From: CAKPSH01 sp964634355 | GTDB taxonomy: Bacteria; Bacillota; Clostridia; TANB77; CAG-508 | DNA: 14,280 bases | NCBI GenBank assembly: GCA_964634355.1 | Contig: CAZWIF010000030.1 | Coordinates: 1-14,280, forward strand | Direction of reading: 5' to 3' | In this document: piece after piece, positions 7,091-13,751 of the stretch | Layout: the number at the start of each line of letters is the position of its first letter | Numbering within the stretch: position 1 is the stretch's first letter | Notes under the pieces: model-generated | Seen by the model: only the letters and a program-made list of their open reading frames with translations | Database searches by the model: none | What the model was told of the DNA's origin: nothing | Position numbers and translations under genes: made by a program

Positions 7091-8092
7091 ATGTTTAAGG
7101 AAAGAATCCTAAATACAATAACCAAATACAATTTAATACAAAACGGTGATAAAATTGTTATAGGACTTTCAGGAGGTCCAGACTCAATAAGCCTAATAAA
7201 TGTATTAAATGATATAAAAAATGACGAAACAATACCACTAAAATTTGATATTATTGCTGCACATATAAATCATAACATCAGGGATGAAGCAAAATCAGAT
7301 GAAGACTTTGTAGTAAATTATTGTAAAGAAAAAAATATAGAAGTTTATGTTCTAAGCATAGATATTCAAAAAGAGGCAAAAGAACAGAAAAAAGGTACGG
7401 AGGAAACAGGCAGGGAAGTAAGATATGGTTTTTTTGAAGAGATATTAGTAAAGACAAATTCAAATAAAATAGCAACAGCACACACAGCAAATGATAATGC
7501 AGAAACAGTATTAATGAATCTTATTAGAGGTAGTGGAACCTCAGGATTGAAAGGAATAAGACCAATTAGAAATAAAAAATTTATAAGACCATTGATTAAT
7601 ACCACAAGAGAAGAAATAGAGAAATACTGCAAAGAGTATGAATTAAAACCAAGAATAGATAAAACAAATTTTGAAAATGATTATACAAGAAATAAAGTAA
7701 GAAACCTATTAATACCATTTATAAAGGAAGAATTTAATCCTAATATTATAATGAGCATAAATAGACTTTCAGATATTGCAAGTGAAGAAAATGATTTTTT
7801 AGATAAATTAACAGGGCAAATATATAAGAAAATATTAGTTGAAGAAAACATAGGGAAACAAGTGATTTTGAATTTAAAACTGTTTAATAAACAAGAATCA
7901 GTAATAAAAAATAGAATAATTTTATATACTATAAATATATTACAAGGAAATGCTCAAGGCATAGGGAAAGTACATATAGAGGATATAATAAAATTATGTA
8001 AAAAAAATCTGGGGAATAAATACCTAACACCTAACAAACATATCAAAGTACTTATTAAAAATAAACTAATATATTTTATAAATTTATATTAA
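7091..8092 (+). CDS. tilS: tRNA(Ile)-lysidine synthetase TilS, short form
   Basis: A 333-residue enzyme that attaches lysine to C34 of the CAU-anticodon isoleucine tRNA using ATP, so that the tRNA reads AUA; this matters in a genome so rich in AUA codons. The PP-loop SGGPDS (27-32) and HTANDNAETVLMNLIRGSG (131 onward, with H131, D135 and E138) form the N-type ATP pyrophosphatase site. The substrate-binding region follows. The protein ends soon after HIEDIIKLC, so the usual C-terminal TilS_C domain of about 70-100 residues seems absent; Bacillus and E. coli TilS are over 430 residues. A similar short form is known in Aquifex. ATG 7091 is chosen because AAAAAGGAGG (7076-7085) lies 5 bases before it; an in-frame GTG at 7064 falls within the repeat. 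It is the last gene of the gdpP operon. Confidence 0.92.
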   Translation: MFKERILNTITKYNLIQNGDKIVIGLSGGPDSISLINVLNDIKNDETIPLKFDIIAAHINHNIRDEAKSDEDFVVNYCKEKNIEVYVLSIDIQKEAKEQKKGTEETGREVRYGFFEEILVKTNSNKIATAHTANDNAETVLMNLIRGSGTSGLKGIRPIRNKKFIRPLINTTREEIEKYCKEYELKPRIDKTNFENDYTRNKVRNLLIPFIKEEFNPNIIMSINRLSDIASEENDFLDKLTGQIYKKILVEENIGKQVILNLKLFNKQESVIKNRIILYTINILQGNAQGIGKVHIEDIIKLCKKNLGNKYLTPNKHIKVLIKNKLIYFINLY

Positions 8093-8164
8093 TTCAAGAC
8101 AATCTTTCCGTAATAAAAGCATTGAAACAAGCAATTCTCAATAAAAAAAGTTTTGGAAAAACTA

Positions 8165-8193
8165 TTGTAAATGTTAAAAGAATGTGGTAGTAT
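8165..8193 (+). promoter_or_regulatory. Possible sigma-A promoter for ftsH
   Basis: The tilS-ftsH spacer (8093-8250) is 158 bp, long enough for a promoter. TTGTAA (8165-8170), 17 bp, then TAGTAT (8188-8193) is the best-spaced pair, each with only four matches to consensus; TATAAA at 8191-8196 is an alternative -10. In such A/T-rich DNA chance matches are common. I see no clear terminator after tilS, so readthrough from the upstream operon is also possible. Confidence 0.35.
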
Positions 8194-8250
8194 AAATTAG
8201 ATGTAAAAGACAAATGATAGGGGAATAATAGAAAGGATGGATATAGAAGA

Positions 8251-10059
8251 ATGAAAAATAAGATACAGAAAATGGCAGGGATAATTATAGTATGTATAAT
8301 ACTGGTAGTTCTTGCTAGTGCAATCATTGATAGAGAGGATAAAAAATTAGCATACTCAGACTTAATTAGTAAGATTGAATCTTCTGAGGTTACAGATATA
8401 GAGATAGACTCTGATGGAAAAACAGCCTATATAACATTAAAAGGAGAAACTGTTCAAAAAGAAGTTAATATTCCAAATATGGAAAGCTTTATGGATTATA
8501 TAACAGACTATTTAAAAGCAGGGAATATTACATTAGCTGAGGACTCACAAAATATTTTAATAACGATACTTAGTTTATTATCGCCATTTGGATTGATAAT
8601 AATAGCACTATTATTTTGGTTCCTAACAATGAGTTCAACTTCACAAGGAGGAGCATCTAAATCAGTAAGCTTTGGAAAAAGCAAAGCAAAAATGATGACC
8701 CCAGCAGAAAAAAATAAAATTACATTTGCAGATGTTGCAGGTGTGGATGAAGAAAAAGAAGAGCTGGAAGAAATAGTAGAATTTTTAAAAAGCCCAGCTA
8801 AATTTACAAACATGGGAGCAAGAATTCCAAAAGGTGTACTTTTAGTAGGACAACCAGGAACAGGAAAGACATTGCTTGCGAAGGCAGTTGCTGGAGAAGC
8901 AGGAGTACCATTCTTCATAATAAGTGGTTCAGACTTTGTAGAAATGTTTGTTGGTGTAGGTGCATCAAGAGTAAGAGACTTATTTGAACAAGCAAAAAGA
9001 AATTCACCATGCATAATATTCATTGATGAGATTGATGCAGTAGGAAGACAACGTGGTGCAGGACTTGGAGGAGGACATGACGAAAGAGAGCAAACATTAA
9101 ACCAATTATTAGTAGAGATGGATGGCTTTGCTTCAAATGAAGGTGTAATAGTAATGGCAGCAACAAATAGACCAGATATATTAGACAAAGCATTATTAAG
9201 AGCAGGAAGATTTGATAGACAGATAGTAGTATCAGCACCAGATGTATTAGCAAGAGAGCAAATATTAGAAGTACATGCAAGAAAAAAGAGAATAGCAGAA
9301 GATGTAGACTTAAGAACAATAGCAAGAAATACAGCAGGATTTGTTGGAGCAGATCTTGAAAATATTTTAAATGAAGCAGCTTTACTTGCAGCTAGGAGAA
9401 ATCTAAAAGAAATTGGAATGGAAGAAATAGAAGACGCCATGGTAAAGGTTACAATGGGACCTGAAAAGAAAACTAGAGTCAGAAGCGAAAAAGAAAAGAA
9501 ACTGGTTGCATATCATGAAGCAGGTCATGCAGTTGTAAGTAGATATTTACCAACGCAAGATAAAGTACATCAAATATCAATTGTACCAAGAGGTATGGCT
9601 GGGGGATATACTATGTACAGACCAAGTGAAGATAAATCATTTATGTCTAAATCTGAAATGGAGGAAAGTATAGTATCTCTACTAGGTGGAAGAGTAGCAG
9701 AACAATTAATCCTAAATGATATATCAACAGGTGCAAGTAATGATATTGAAAGAGCATCTAAAATTGCAAGAGACATGGTTTCGAAATATGGAATGAGTGA
9801 CACAGTAGGAGCAATAATGTTTGGATCAGGTCAAGAAGAAGTATTCTTAGGCAGAGACTTAGCACAATCAAAGAATTATTCTGAACAAACAGCAGCAATC
9901 ATTGATGCTGAGACAAAGAAAATAATAGATAAAGCATATAAACATGCAGAGCAAATTTTAAAAGAGCATATTGATAAACTTCATACAGTAGCAGGAATAT
10001 TACTAGAAAAAGAAAAAATCGATGGAGAAGAATTTGCACAAATATTTAATGGAGAATAA
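8251..10059 (+). CDS. ftsH: ATP-dependent zinc metalloprotease FtsH
   Basis: A 602-residue membrane-anchored AAA+ protease that extracts and degrades misfolded membrane proteins and selected regulators; in Bacillus it is needed for normal sporulation. Seen: membrane helix 1 (about 8-26), an external domain, membrane helix 2 (about 102-127), Walker A GQPGTGKT (200-207), Walker B with D259-E260, the second region of homology ATNRPDILDKALLRAGRFDRQ, then the zinc site HEAGH (422-426) with D498 of NDIERAS as the likely third ligand. The C-terminal end is of normal length. AAAGGATGG (8232-8240) is 10 bases before the ATG. tilS then ftsH is conserved in Firmicutes, but the hpt gene usually between them is absent. 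Confidence 0.97.
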   Translation: MKNKIQKMAGIIIVCIILVVLASAIIDREDKKLAYSDLISKIESSEVTDIEIDSDGKTAYITLKGETVQKEVNIPNMESFMDYITDYLKAGNITLAEDSQNILITILSLLSPFGLIIIALLFWFLTMSSTSQGGASKSVSFGKSKAKMMTPAEKNKITFADVAGVDEEKEELEEIVEFLKSPAKFTNMGARIPKGVLLVGQPGTGKTLLAKAVAGEAGVPFFIISGSDFVEMFVGVGASRVRDLFEQAKRNSPCIIFIDEIDAVGRQRGAGLGGGHDEREQTLNQLLVEMDGFASNEGVIVMAATNRPDILDKALLRAGRFDRQIVVSAPDVLAREQILEVHARKKRIAEDVDLRTIARNTAGFVGADLENILNEAALLAARRNLKEIGMEEIEDAMVKVTMGPEKKTRVRSEKEKKLVAYHEAGHAVVSRYLPTQDKVHQISIVPRGMAGGYTMYRPSEDKSFMSKSEMEESIVSLLGGRVAEQLILNDISTGASNDIERASKIARDMVSKYGMSDTVGAIMFGSGQEEVFLGRDLAQSKNYSEQTAAIIDAETKKIIDKAYKHAEQILKEHIDKLHTVAGILLEKEKIDGEEFAQIFNGE

Positions 10060-10128
10060 TAAAAATGTAATATTTTTGTAACATTATTGTAATATTTCTT
10101 CAAATAAGCAAAGAAATGAGTGTAAGCA

Positions 10129-10157
10129 TTGAAAAATAGCAAGATGTGATTTAATAT
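10129..10157 (+). promoter_or_regulatory. Weak candidate promoter in the ftsH-nrdD spacer
   Basis: TTGAAA (10129-10134), 17 bp, TAATAT (10152-10157). The spacing is ideal but the -10 box is poor and the region is A/T-rich, so this may be chance. If real, its transcript would meet the hairpin at 10216-10263 after about 100 nt. I see nothing else of note in 10060-10215 except two copies of TGTAATATTT (10067-10076 and 10088-10097). Confidence 0.2.
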
Positions 10158-10215
10158 GTAATAATTTACTGATAGTATAAAAATTGCAAAACCATTGAAA
10201 CTGTAAGATATTAAG

Positions 10216-10263
10216 AAAAAGAGAAAAAGAAGTCAATTTTCTTGACTTTGTTTTTCTCTTTTT
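10216..10263. terminator. Long intrinsic terminator after ftsH, likely bidirectional
   Basis: A 13-bp arm AAAAAGAGAAAAA (10216-10228) pairs perfectly with TTTTTCTCTTTTT (10251-10263). Above a small internal mismatch and one bulged base, GTCAA (10232-10236) pairs with TTGAC (10242-10246) around a TTTTC loop. The A-run on one side and T-run on the other would give a U-tract on either strand. It lies 157 bp after the ftsH stop and its 3' arm overlaps the nrdD promoter. Confidence 0.8.
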
Positions 10264-10270
10264 ATATTAT
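10242..10270 (+). promoter_or_regulatory. Sigma-A promoter for nrdD, overlapping the terminator
   Basis: TTGACT (10242-10247), 17 bp, TATTAT (10265-10270), each with five of six matches. The predicted start is near 10277. The leader of about 47 nt holds CTCTG (10278-10282) with CAGAG (10292-10296) and TGATAA (10281-10286) with TTATCA (10301-10306), two overlapping inverted repeats that could be an operator or hairpin. I did not find a clear NrdR box. Confidence 0.65.
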
Positions 10271-10323
10271 TAGGACACTCTGATAAGCATACAGAGAAAA
10301 TTATCAATTAAGGGGGCAATAAT

Positions 10324-12606
10324 ATGCAAGTAGTAAAAAGAGATGGAAGAATGACTGAGTATAACAGAGAAAGGATTATTAAAGCAGTAAGTTTAGCAAT
10401 GATGCAAACGCCAGGTGGAGTAGACATAGATTTAGCTAATAGAATAGCTGATGGTGTTGAAAAACAATTAGAAGGAAAAATTCAAACAACTGTATATGAA
10501 ATTGAAGATTTAGTTGAAAAAAAGCTAATGGCTTCTTCAAGAAAAGAAGTAGCTCAAGCATATATAACATATAGATATAATAGGGATGTTGCAAGAAAAT
10601 CAAAGTCAAAAGATATGTTTCTAGAAATTATAGAAACAAAATCAAATGATGTAACTAGAGAAAATGCAAACATGAATGCAGATACACCTGCAGGAATGAT
10701 GATGAAATTCGCAAGTGAAACAACAAAGCCATTTGTTGATGACTTCCTATTATCACCAGAAGCAAGAAATGCTGTTAAAAATGGATATATCCATATACAT
10801 GATAAAGACTATTATCCAACAAAGAGTTTAACATGTTTACAACACCCATTAGATAGAATACTAGAAAATGGATTTAAAGCAGGACATGGAAGTTCAAGAC
10901 CAGCAAAAAGAATCGAAACAGCTAGTATATTAGGCTGTATTTCAATGGAAACTGTTCAAAATGAAATGCATGGAGGACAGGCAATACCTGCATTTGACTT
11001 TTATCTTGCACCATATGTAAGACTAACATTTGTAGAAGAATTAAAAAAAGTTGGAGAAACGGTTGGAAAAGACTTATCAAAATTTTATGATTATAAAGTA
11101 GACGATTATCTAAAAAAAGATTTAACAGGATTAAAAGGTGAAGAAAGATGGGTTCAAGCAGCAATAAATAATACAGTAGGAAGAGTACATCAATCAATGG
11201 AAGCATTTATTCATAATATGAATACAATACACTCAAGAGGAGGAAATCAAGTAGTATTTAGTTCAATAAACTATGGAACAGATACTTCTGCTGAAGGTAG
11301 ATGTGTTATTAGAGAAATACTAAAATCAACAGAAAGAGGAGTTGGAAATAATGAAACACCAATATTTCCAATTCAAATCTGGAAAAAGAAAAAAGGAGTA
11401 AATTATTTACCGGAAGATAAAAACTATGATTTATATAAATATGCCTGCAAAGTAACAGCTAAAAGATTTTTCCCTAATTTTATAAATCTAGATGCAACAT
11501 TTAATGTTCATGAAAAATGGGATGCAAATGACCCAAAAAGATATGAATATGAGACAGCAACAATGGGATGCAGAACAAGAGTATTTGAAAATAGACATGG
11601 AGAAAAAACATCAATAGGAAGAGGAAATTTATCATTTACTACAATTAATTTTGTAAAAATTGCAATAGAGGCAAATAAAGAAGCACAATCACAATTAGGA
11701 TTAAATTTTGCAATGGGAATTGGTAGTGAAAAATTTATGACAGAAAAGTTCCTTAAATTAGAGAAAAAAATATTTATGAATGAACTTGAAAAATATGTAG
11801 GAGTTTGTGCAAGACAATTATATGATAGATATAAATTCCAATGCACAGCATTAAAAAAACAATTCCCATTATTAATGTCAGGATTATGGAATGGCAGTGA
11901 AAAGCTAGCTCCAAATGACAAAGTAGAAGAAGTATTAAAACAAGGAACATTAGGAATTGGATTTATAGGACTTGCAGAAGCATTAGTAGTTCTAACAGGA
12001 AAACATCATGGAGAATCAGATAAATCACAAGAATTAGGATTAAAAATAATCAAAAGTATGAAAGAAGAAGTTGATGAGTTCGCTGATAAATATGATTTAA
12101 ACTATTCAGTACTTGCAACACCAGCAGAAGGATTATCCGGAAAATTTACAAAAATAGACAGAGCACAATACGGAATAATTCATGGAGTAACAGATAGAGA
12201 TTATTATACAAATAGTAACCATGTGCCAGTATATTATAAATGCACTGCGGAGCATAAAGCGAAGATAGAAGCACCATATCATGAATTAACAAGAGGAGGA
12301 CATATCTTCTACATCGAACTAGATGGAGATGCAACACATAATCCAGAAAGTGTAGAAGCAGTAGTAGATTTAATGGACAAATACAACATGGGATATGGAT
12401 CAGTAAACCACACCAGATCAAGATGTATGGACTGTGGATTTGAAAATGCAGATGCAGAACTTAAAGAATGCCCAATGTGTGGAAGCAAAAACATCGACAC
12501 AATCCAAAGAATAACCGGCTACCTAGTAGGCACAACATCAAGGTGGAACGCCGGCAAACTAGCAGAATTGAAGGATAGAGTAACACACGACACAGGAACA
12601 TGCTAA
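10324..12606 (+). CDS. nrdD: Anaerobic (class III) ribonucleoside-triphosphate reductase
   Basis: A 760-residue glycyl-radical enzyme that reduces ribonucleoside triphosphates to dNTPs without oxygen, probably with formate as reductant. The N-terminal ATP-cone (1 to about 92, starting MQVVKRDGRMTEYNRERI) is the allosteric site for ATP/dATP. GCISMETVQNEMHGGQAIPAFDFY and TATMGCRTRVFENRHG lie in the catalytic barrel; C416 of MGCR is the likely thiyl-radical cysteine. A zinc site is formed by C701, C704, C716 and C719 (CMDC...CPMC), and the glycyl radical by G732 in RITGYLVGT. The end AELKDRVTHDTGTC is typical. AGGGGG (10311-10316) is 7 bases before the ATG. nrdG, its activase, follows. Its 3' end is duplicated just downstream, and its last 100 codons use more C-ending codons than the rest. 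Confidence 0.97.
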   Translation: MQVVKRDGRMTEYNRERIIKAVSLAMMQTPGGVDIDLANRIADGVEKQLEGKIQTTVYEIEDLVEKKLMASSRKEVAQAYITYRYNRDVARKSKSKDMFLEIIETKSNDVTRENANMNADTPAGMMMKFASETTKPFVDDFLLSPEARNAVKNGYIHIHDKDYYPTKSLTCLQHPLDRILENGFKAGHGSSRPAKRIETASILGCISMETVQNEMHGGQAIPAFDFYLAPYVRLTFVEELKKVGETVGKDLSKFYDYKVDDYLKKDLTGLKGEERWVQAAINNTVGRVHQSMEAFIHNMNTIHSRGGNQVVFSSINYGTDTSAEGRCVIREILKSTERGVGNNETPIFPIQIWKKKKGVNYLPEDKNYDLYKYACKVTAKRFFPNFINLDATFNVHEKWDANDPKRYEYETATMGCRTRVFENRHGEKTSIGRGNLSFTTINFVKIAIEANKEAQSQLGLNFAMGIGSEKFMTEKFLKLEKKIFMNELEKYVGVCARQLYDRYKFQCTALKKQFPLLMSGLWNGSEKLAPNDKVEEVLKQGTLGIGFIGLAEALVVLTGKHHGESDKSQELGLKIIKSMKEEVDEFADKYDLNYSVLATPAEGLSGKFTKIDRAQYGIIHGVTDRDYYTNSNHVPVYYKCTAEHKAKIEAPYHELTRGGHIFYIELDGDATHNPESVEAVVDLMDKYNMGYGSVNHTRSRCMDCGFENADAELKECPMCGSKNIDTIQRITGYLVGTTSRWNAGKLAELKDRVTHDTGTC

Positions 12607-12620
12607 ATTACTCGAGAAAA
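12553..12620 (+). repeat. Direct repeat copy A: 3' end of nrdD
   Basis: A 68-bp stretch covering the last 17 or so codons of nrdD, its stop and 14 bp beyond. It recurs at 12672-12739 with an offset of 119 bp and one difference (A at 12610, G at 12729). It begins with GGCAAACTAG, a word that also starts the repeats at 12740 and 12895. Confidence 0.9.
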
Positions 12621-12639
12621 AATATGCCGGCGTTCGTGG

Positions 12640-12660
12640 AAAATTGTCGAAGACAATTTT
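12640..12660 (+). terminator. Small hairpin after nrdD
   Basis: AAAATTGTC (12640-12648) pairs with GACAATTTT (12652-12660) around GAA. It has nine pairs but only two are G:C, and only the TTTT of the arm serves as a U-tract, so termination would be weak; partial readthrough into nrdG would fit an nrdDG unit. TGCCGGCGTT just upstream (12625-12634) is the exact complement of AACGCCGGCA within nrdD (12547-12556), a possible competing long-range fold. Confidence 0.35.
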
Positions 12661-12671
12661 ACTTGATAAAA

Positions 12672-12739
12672 GGCAAACTAGCAGAATTGAAGGATAGAGT
12701 AACACACGACACAGGAACATGCTAAATTGCTCGAGAAAA
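12672..12739 (+). pseudogene. Duplicated 3' fragment of nrdD (copy B)
   Basis: A near-exact copy (67 of 68 bases) of 12553-12620, encoding the terminal GKLAELKDRVTHDTGTC and stop of NrdD with no start, ribosome binding site or upstream coding sequence; stop codons lie just before it. It is bounded by GGCAAACTAG at its left end and again immediately to its right (12740-12749), as if inserted between AAAA and GGCAAACTAG. It is either a short template-switch duplication or an assembly join of two strain variants; the single mismatch argues against simple double-counting of one read path. The spacer 12607-12981 otherwise holds only the hairpin, the repeat and the gap. Confidence 0.8.
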
Positions 12740-12790
12740 GGCAAACTAGGGGCGGGTCTTGCCTTCGCCCAAAAACAAAATATCATCAAG
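12736..12790. repeat. Left flank of gap, 55-bp duplicate with G/C-rich repeat
   Basis: Exactly identical over 55 bp to 12891-12945 on the other side of the N run. It contains a member or relative of the dispersed G/C-rich repeats: TAGGGGCGGG, then TCTTGCCTT, then CGCCC, where GGGCG can pair with CGCCC. The identity ends exactly at the Ns on both sides, which suggests that two contigs overlap here. Confidence 0.85.
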
Positions 12791-12890
12791 NNNNNNNNNN
12801 NNNNNNNNNNNNNNNNNNNNNNNNNNNNNNNNNNNNNNNNNNNNNNNNNNNNNNNNNNNNNNNNNNNNNNNNNNNNNNNNNNNNNNNNNN
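12791..12890. other. Assembly gap (100 Ns)
   Basis: A run of exactly 100 Ns, the customary placeholder for a scaffold gap of unknown size. Open frames that run through it are not genes. Because both sides carry the same 55 bp, the true sequence may be continuous with one copy, or may hold a longer repeat that broke the assembly. Confidence 0.98.
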
Positions 12891-12945
12891 AAAAGGCAAA
12901 CTAGGGGCGGGTCTTGCCTTCGCCCAAAAACAAAATATCATCAAG
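12891..12945. repeat. Right flank of gap, 55-bp duplicate
   Basis: The second copy of the 55 bp at 12736-12790, starting at the first base after the Ns. It runs into the nrdG leader, where GGAAAAT and ATTTTCC (12945-12960) form a small inverted repeat just before the ribosome binding site. Confidence 0.85.
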
Positions 12946-12981
12946 GAAAATAAATTTTCCAAGAATAGAAAGGAACATAAA

Positions 12982-13491
12982 ATGAATGTAGCGGGATTCT
13001 ACGACGAAAGCATGTCAAATGGAGCAGGCTGGAGGGCAGTACTATTTGTAAGTGGTTGTCCGCATAACTGTCCAGGATGCCATAATAAAACAGCACAAGA
13101 CTATAATTATGGAACAAAATTTGACGAAACGAAAAAACAAGAACTTCTAGGAAGAATAAAAGAAAATTCAATATTAAAAGGAATTACAATAAGTGGAGGA
13201 GAACCACTATGCAAAGAAAATATGGGAGAAGTACTAAACTTCATTAAAGATGTAAAAAAAGAAAGACCAAACTTCAATGTTTGGTGCTATACAGGATACA
13301 CTTTAGAAGAATTAAAAGACAGAAATGACGAAATCACAAACAATTGCTTAAAAGAGATAGATGTATTAGTAGACGGAGAATTTGAACTAGACAAAAAAGT
13401 ACCAAACCTAAAATTTAAAGGCTCAACAAACCAAAGGATTTTAGATGTACAACAATGCCTAACACAAAATAAAATTGTTCAATTAATGTAA
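12982..13491 (+). CDS. nrdG: Anaerobic ribonucleotide reductase activating protein (radical SAM)
   Basis: A 169-residue activase that uses a 4Fe-4S cluster and S-adenosylmethionine to create the glycyl radical on NrdD. The cluster motif CPHNCPGC gives C26, C30 and C33 in CX3CX2C spacing; GGEP (72-75) binds SAM. The N-terminus MNVAGFYDESMSNGAGWRAV and the length fit NrdG. GAAAGGA (12968-12974) lies 7 bases before ATG 12982; the frame stays open further upstream through the Ns, but that extension is repeat and gap sequence and not homologous to NrdG. It belongs with nrdD, though the spacer is unusually long and disrupted. No separate promoter could be identified, partly because of the gap. Confidence 0.95.
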   Translation: MNVAGFYDESMSNGAGWRAVLFVSGCPHNCPGCHNKTAQDYNYGTKFDETKKQELLGRIKENSILKGITISGGEPLCKENMGEVLNFIKDVKKERPNFNVWCYTGYTLEELKDRNDEITNNCLKEIDVLVDGEFELDKKVPNLKFKGSTNQRILDVQQCLTQNKIVQLM

Positions 13492-13502
13492 AAATGAAGA
13501 AA

Positions 13503-13547
13503 AGACAAAGGGATGTAAATTTATCCCTTTGTCTAACAATTTACATC
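13503..13547. terminator. Terminator-like double hairpin after nrdG
   Basis: AGACAAAGGGA (13503-13513) pairs perfectly with TCCCTTTGTCT (13524-13534), starting 12 bp after the nrdG stop. The + strand tail AACAATTT is a poor U-tract; read on the - strand the tail is TTTCTTCATTTTT, a better one, although no - strand gene is visible. A second, incompatible hairpin, GATGTAAATT (13512-13521) with AATTTACATC (13538-13547), uses the loop of the first and is followed by TATTCTTATT. Either could end nrdG transcription. Confidence 0.65.
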
Positions 13548-13567
13548 TATTCTTATTAAGATAAGAG

Positions 13568-13598
13568 AATTAATTGTTGAGTAATGTAATAATTAATT
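13568..13598. other. A/T-only inverted repeat in the nrdG-prs spacer
   Basis: AATTAATTGTT (13568-13578) and AATAATTAATT (13588-13598) pair over 11 positions with one G:U, around a 9-base loop. There are no Watson-Crick G:C pairs, so it would be unstable as RNA. It may be a protein site or chance in A/T-rich DNA. I see nothing else in 13548-13641. Confidence 0.3.
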
Positions 13599-13641
13599 TT
13601 GTAATATTCCATGAAATCCCCTGGTATTTTTATACAAAATG

Positions 13642-13670
13642 TTGACTAATATCGAAAAATAAATTAAAAT
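13642..13670 (+). promoter_or_regulatory. Sigma-A promoter for prs
   Basis: TTGACT (13642-13647), 17 bp, TAAAAT (13665-13670). The predicted start near 13677 gives a leader of about 75 nt, ending in a hairpin (arms 13708-13717 and 13723-13732) that stops one base before the AGGAGG ribosome binding site (13734-13739). Confidence 0.7.
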
Positions 13671-13751
13671 AGAATGGTACATAAATTTCAAATCATAAAA
13701 ATAAGACATATTTTATGGAAAACATAGAATATTAGGAGGTATTAATTAGAT

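Noticed and set aside
8508..9440. A 310-codon open frame on the - strand within ftsH
   Set aside because: It lies antisense to the conserved AAA+ domain, is rich in Ser/Ala/Pro/Leu as expected from complementing A/T-rich coding sequence, and has no recognisable motif.
10271..10310. NrdR box in the nrdD leader
   Set aside because: The leader inverted repeats (CTCTG/CAGAG and TGATAA/TTATCA) do not resemble the ACAC...GTGT pattern of NrdR sites, and a pair of boxes is not present.
11508..11921. A 137-codon open frame on the - strand within nrdD
   Set aside because: It is the complement of conserved nrdD catalytic sequence, with no ribosome binding site or recognised domain.
12727..13491. Long open frame running through the Ns into nrdG, adding 85 codons
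   Set aside because: The extension is made of repeat, unknown bases and repeat; NrdG homology and a good ribosome binding site start at 12982.
13503..13545. H-type pseudoknot formed by the loop of the first hairpin and downstream bases
   Set aside because: The linkers (0 and 3 nt) are too short to span an 8-bp and an 11-bp stem, so alternative hairpins are more likely.
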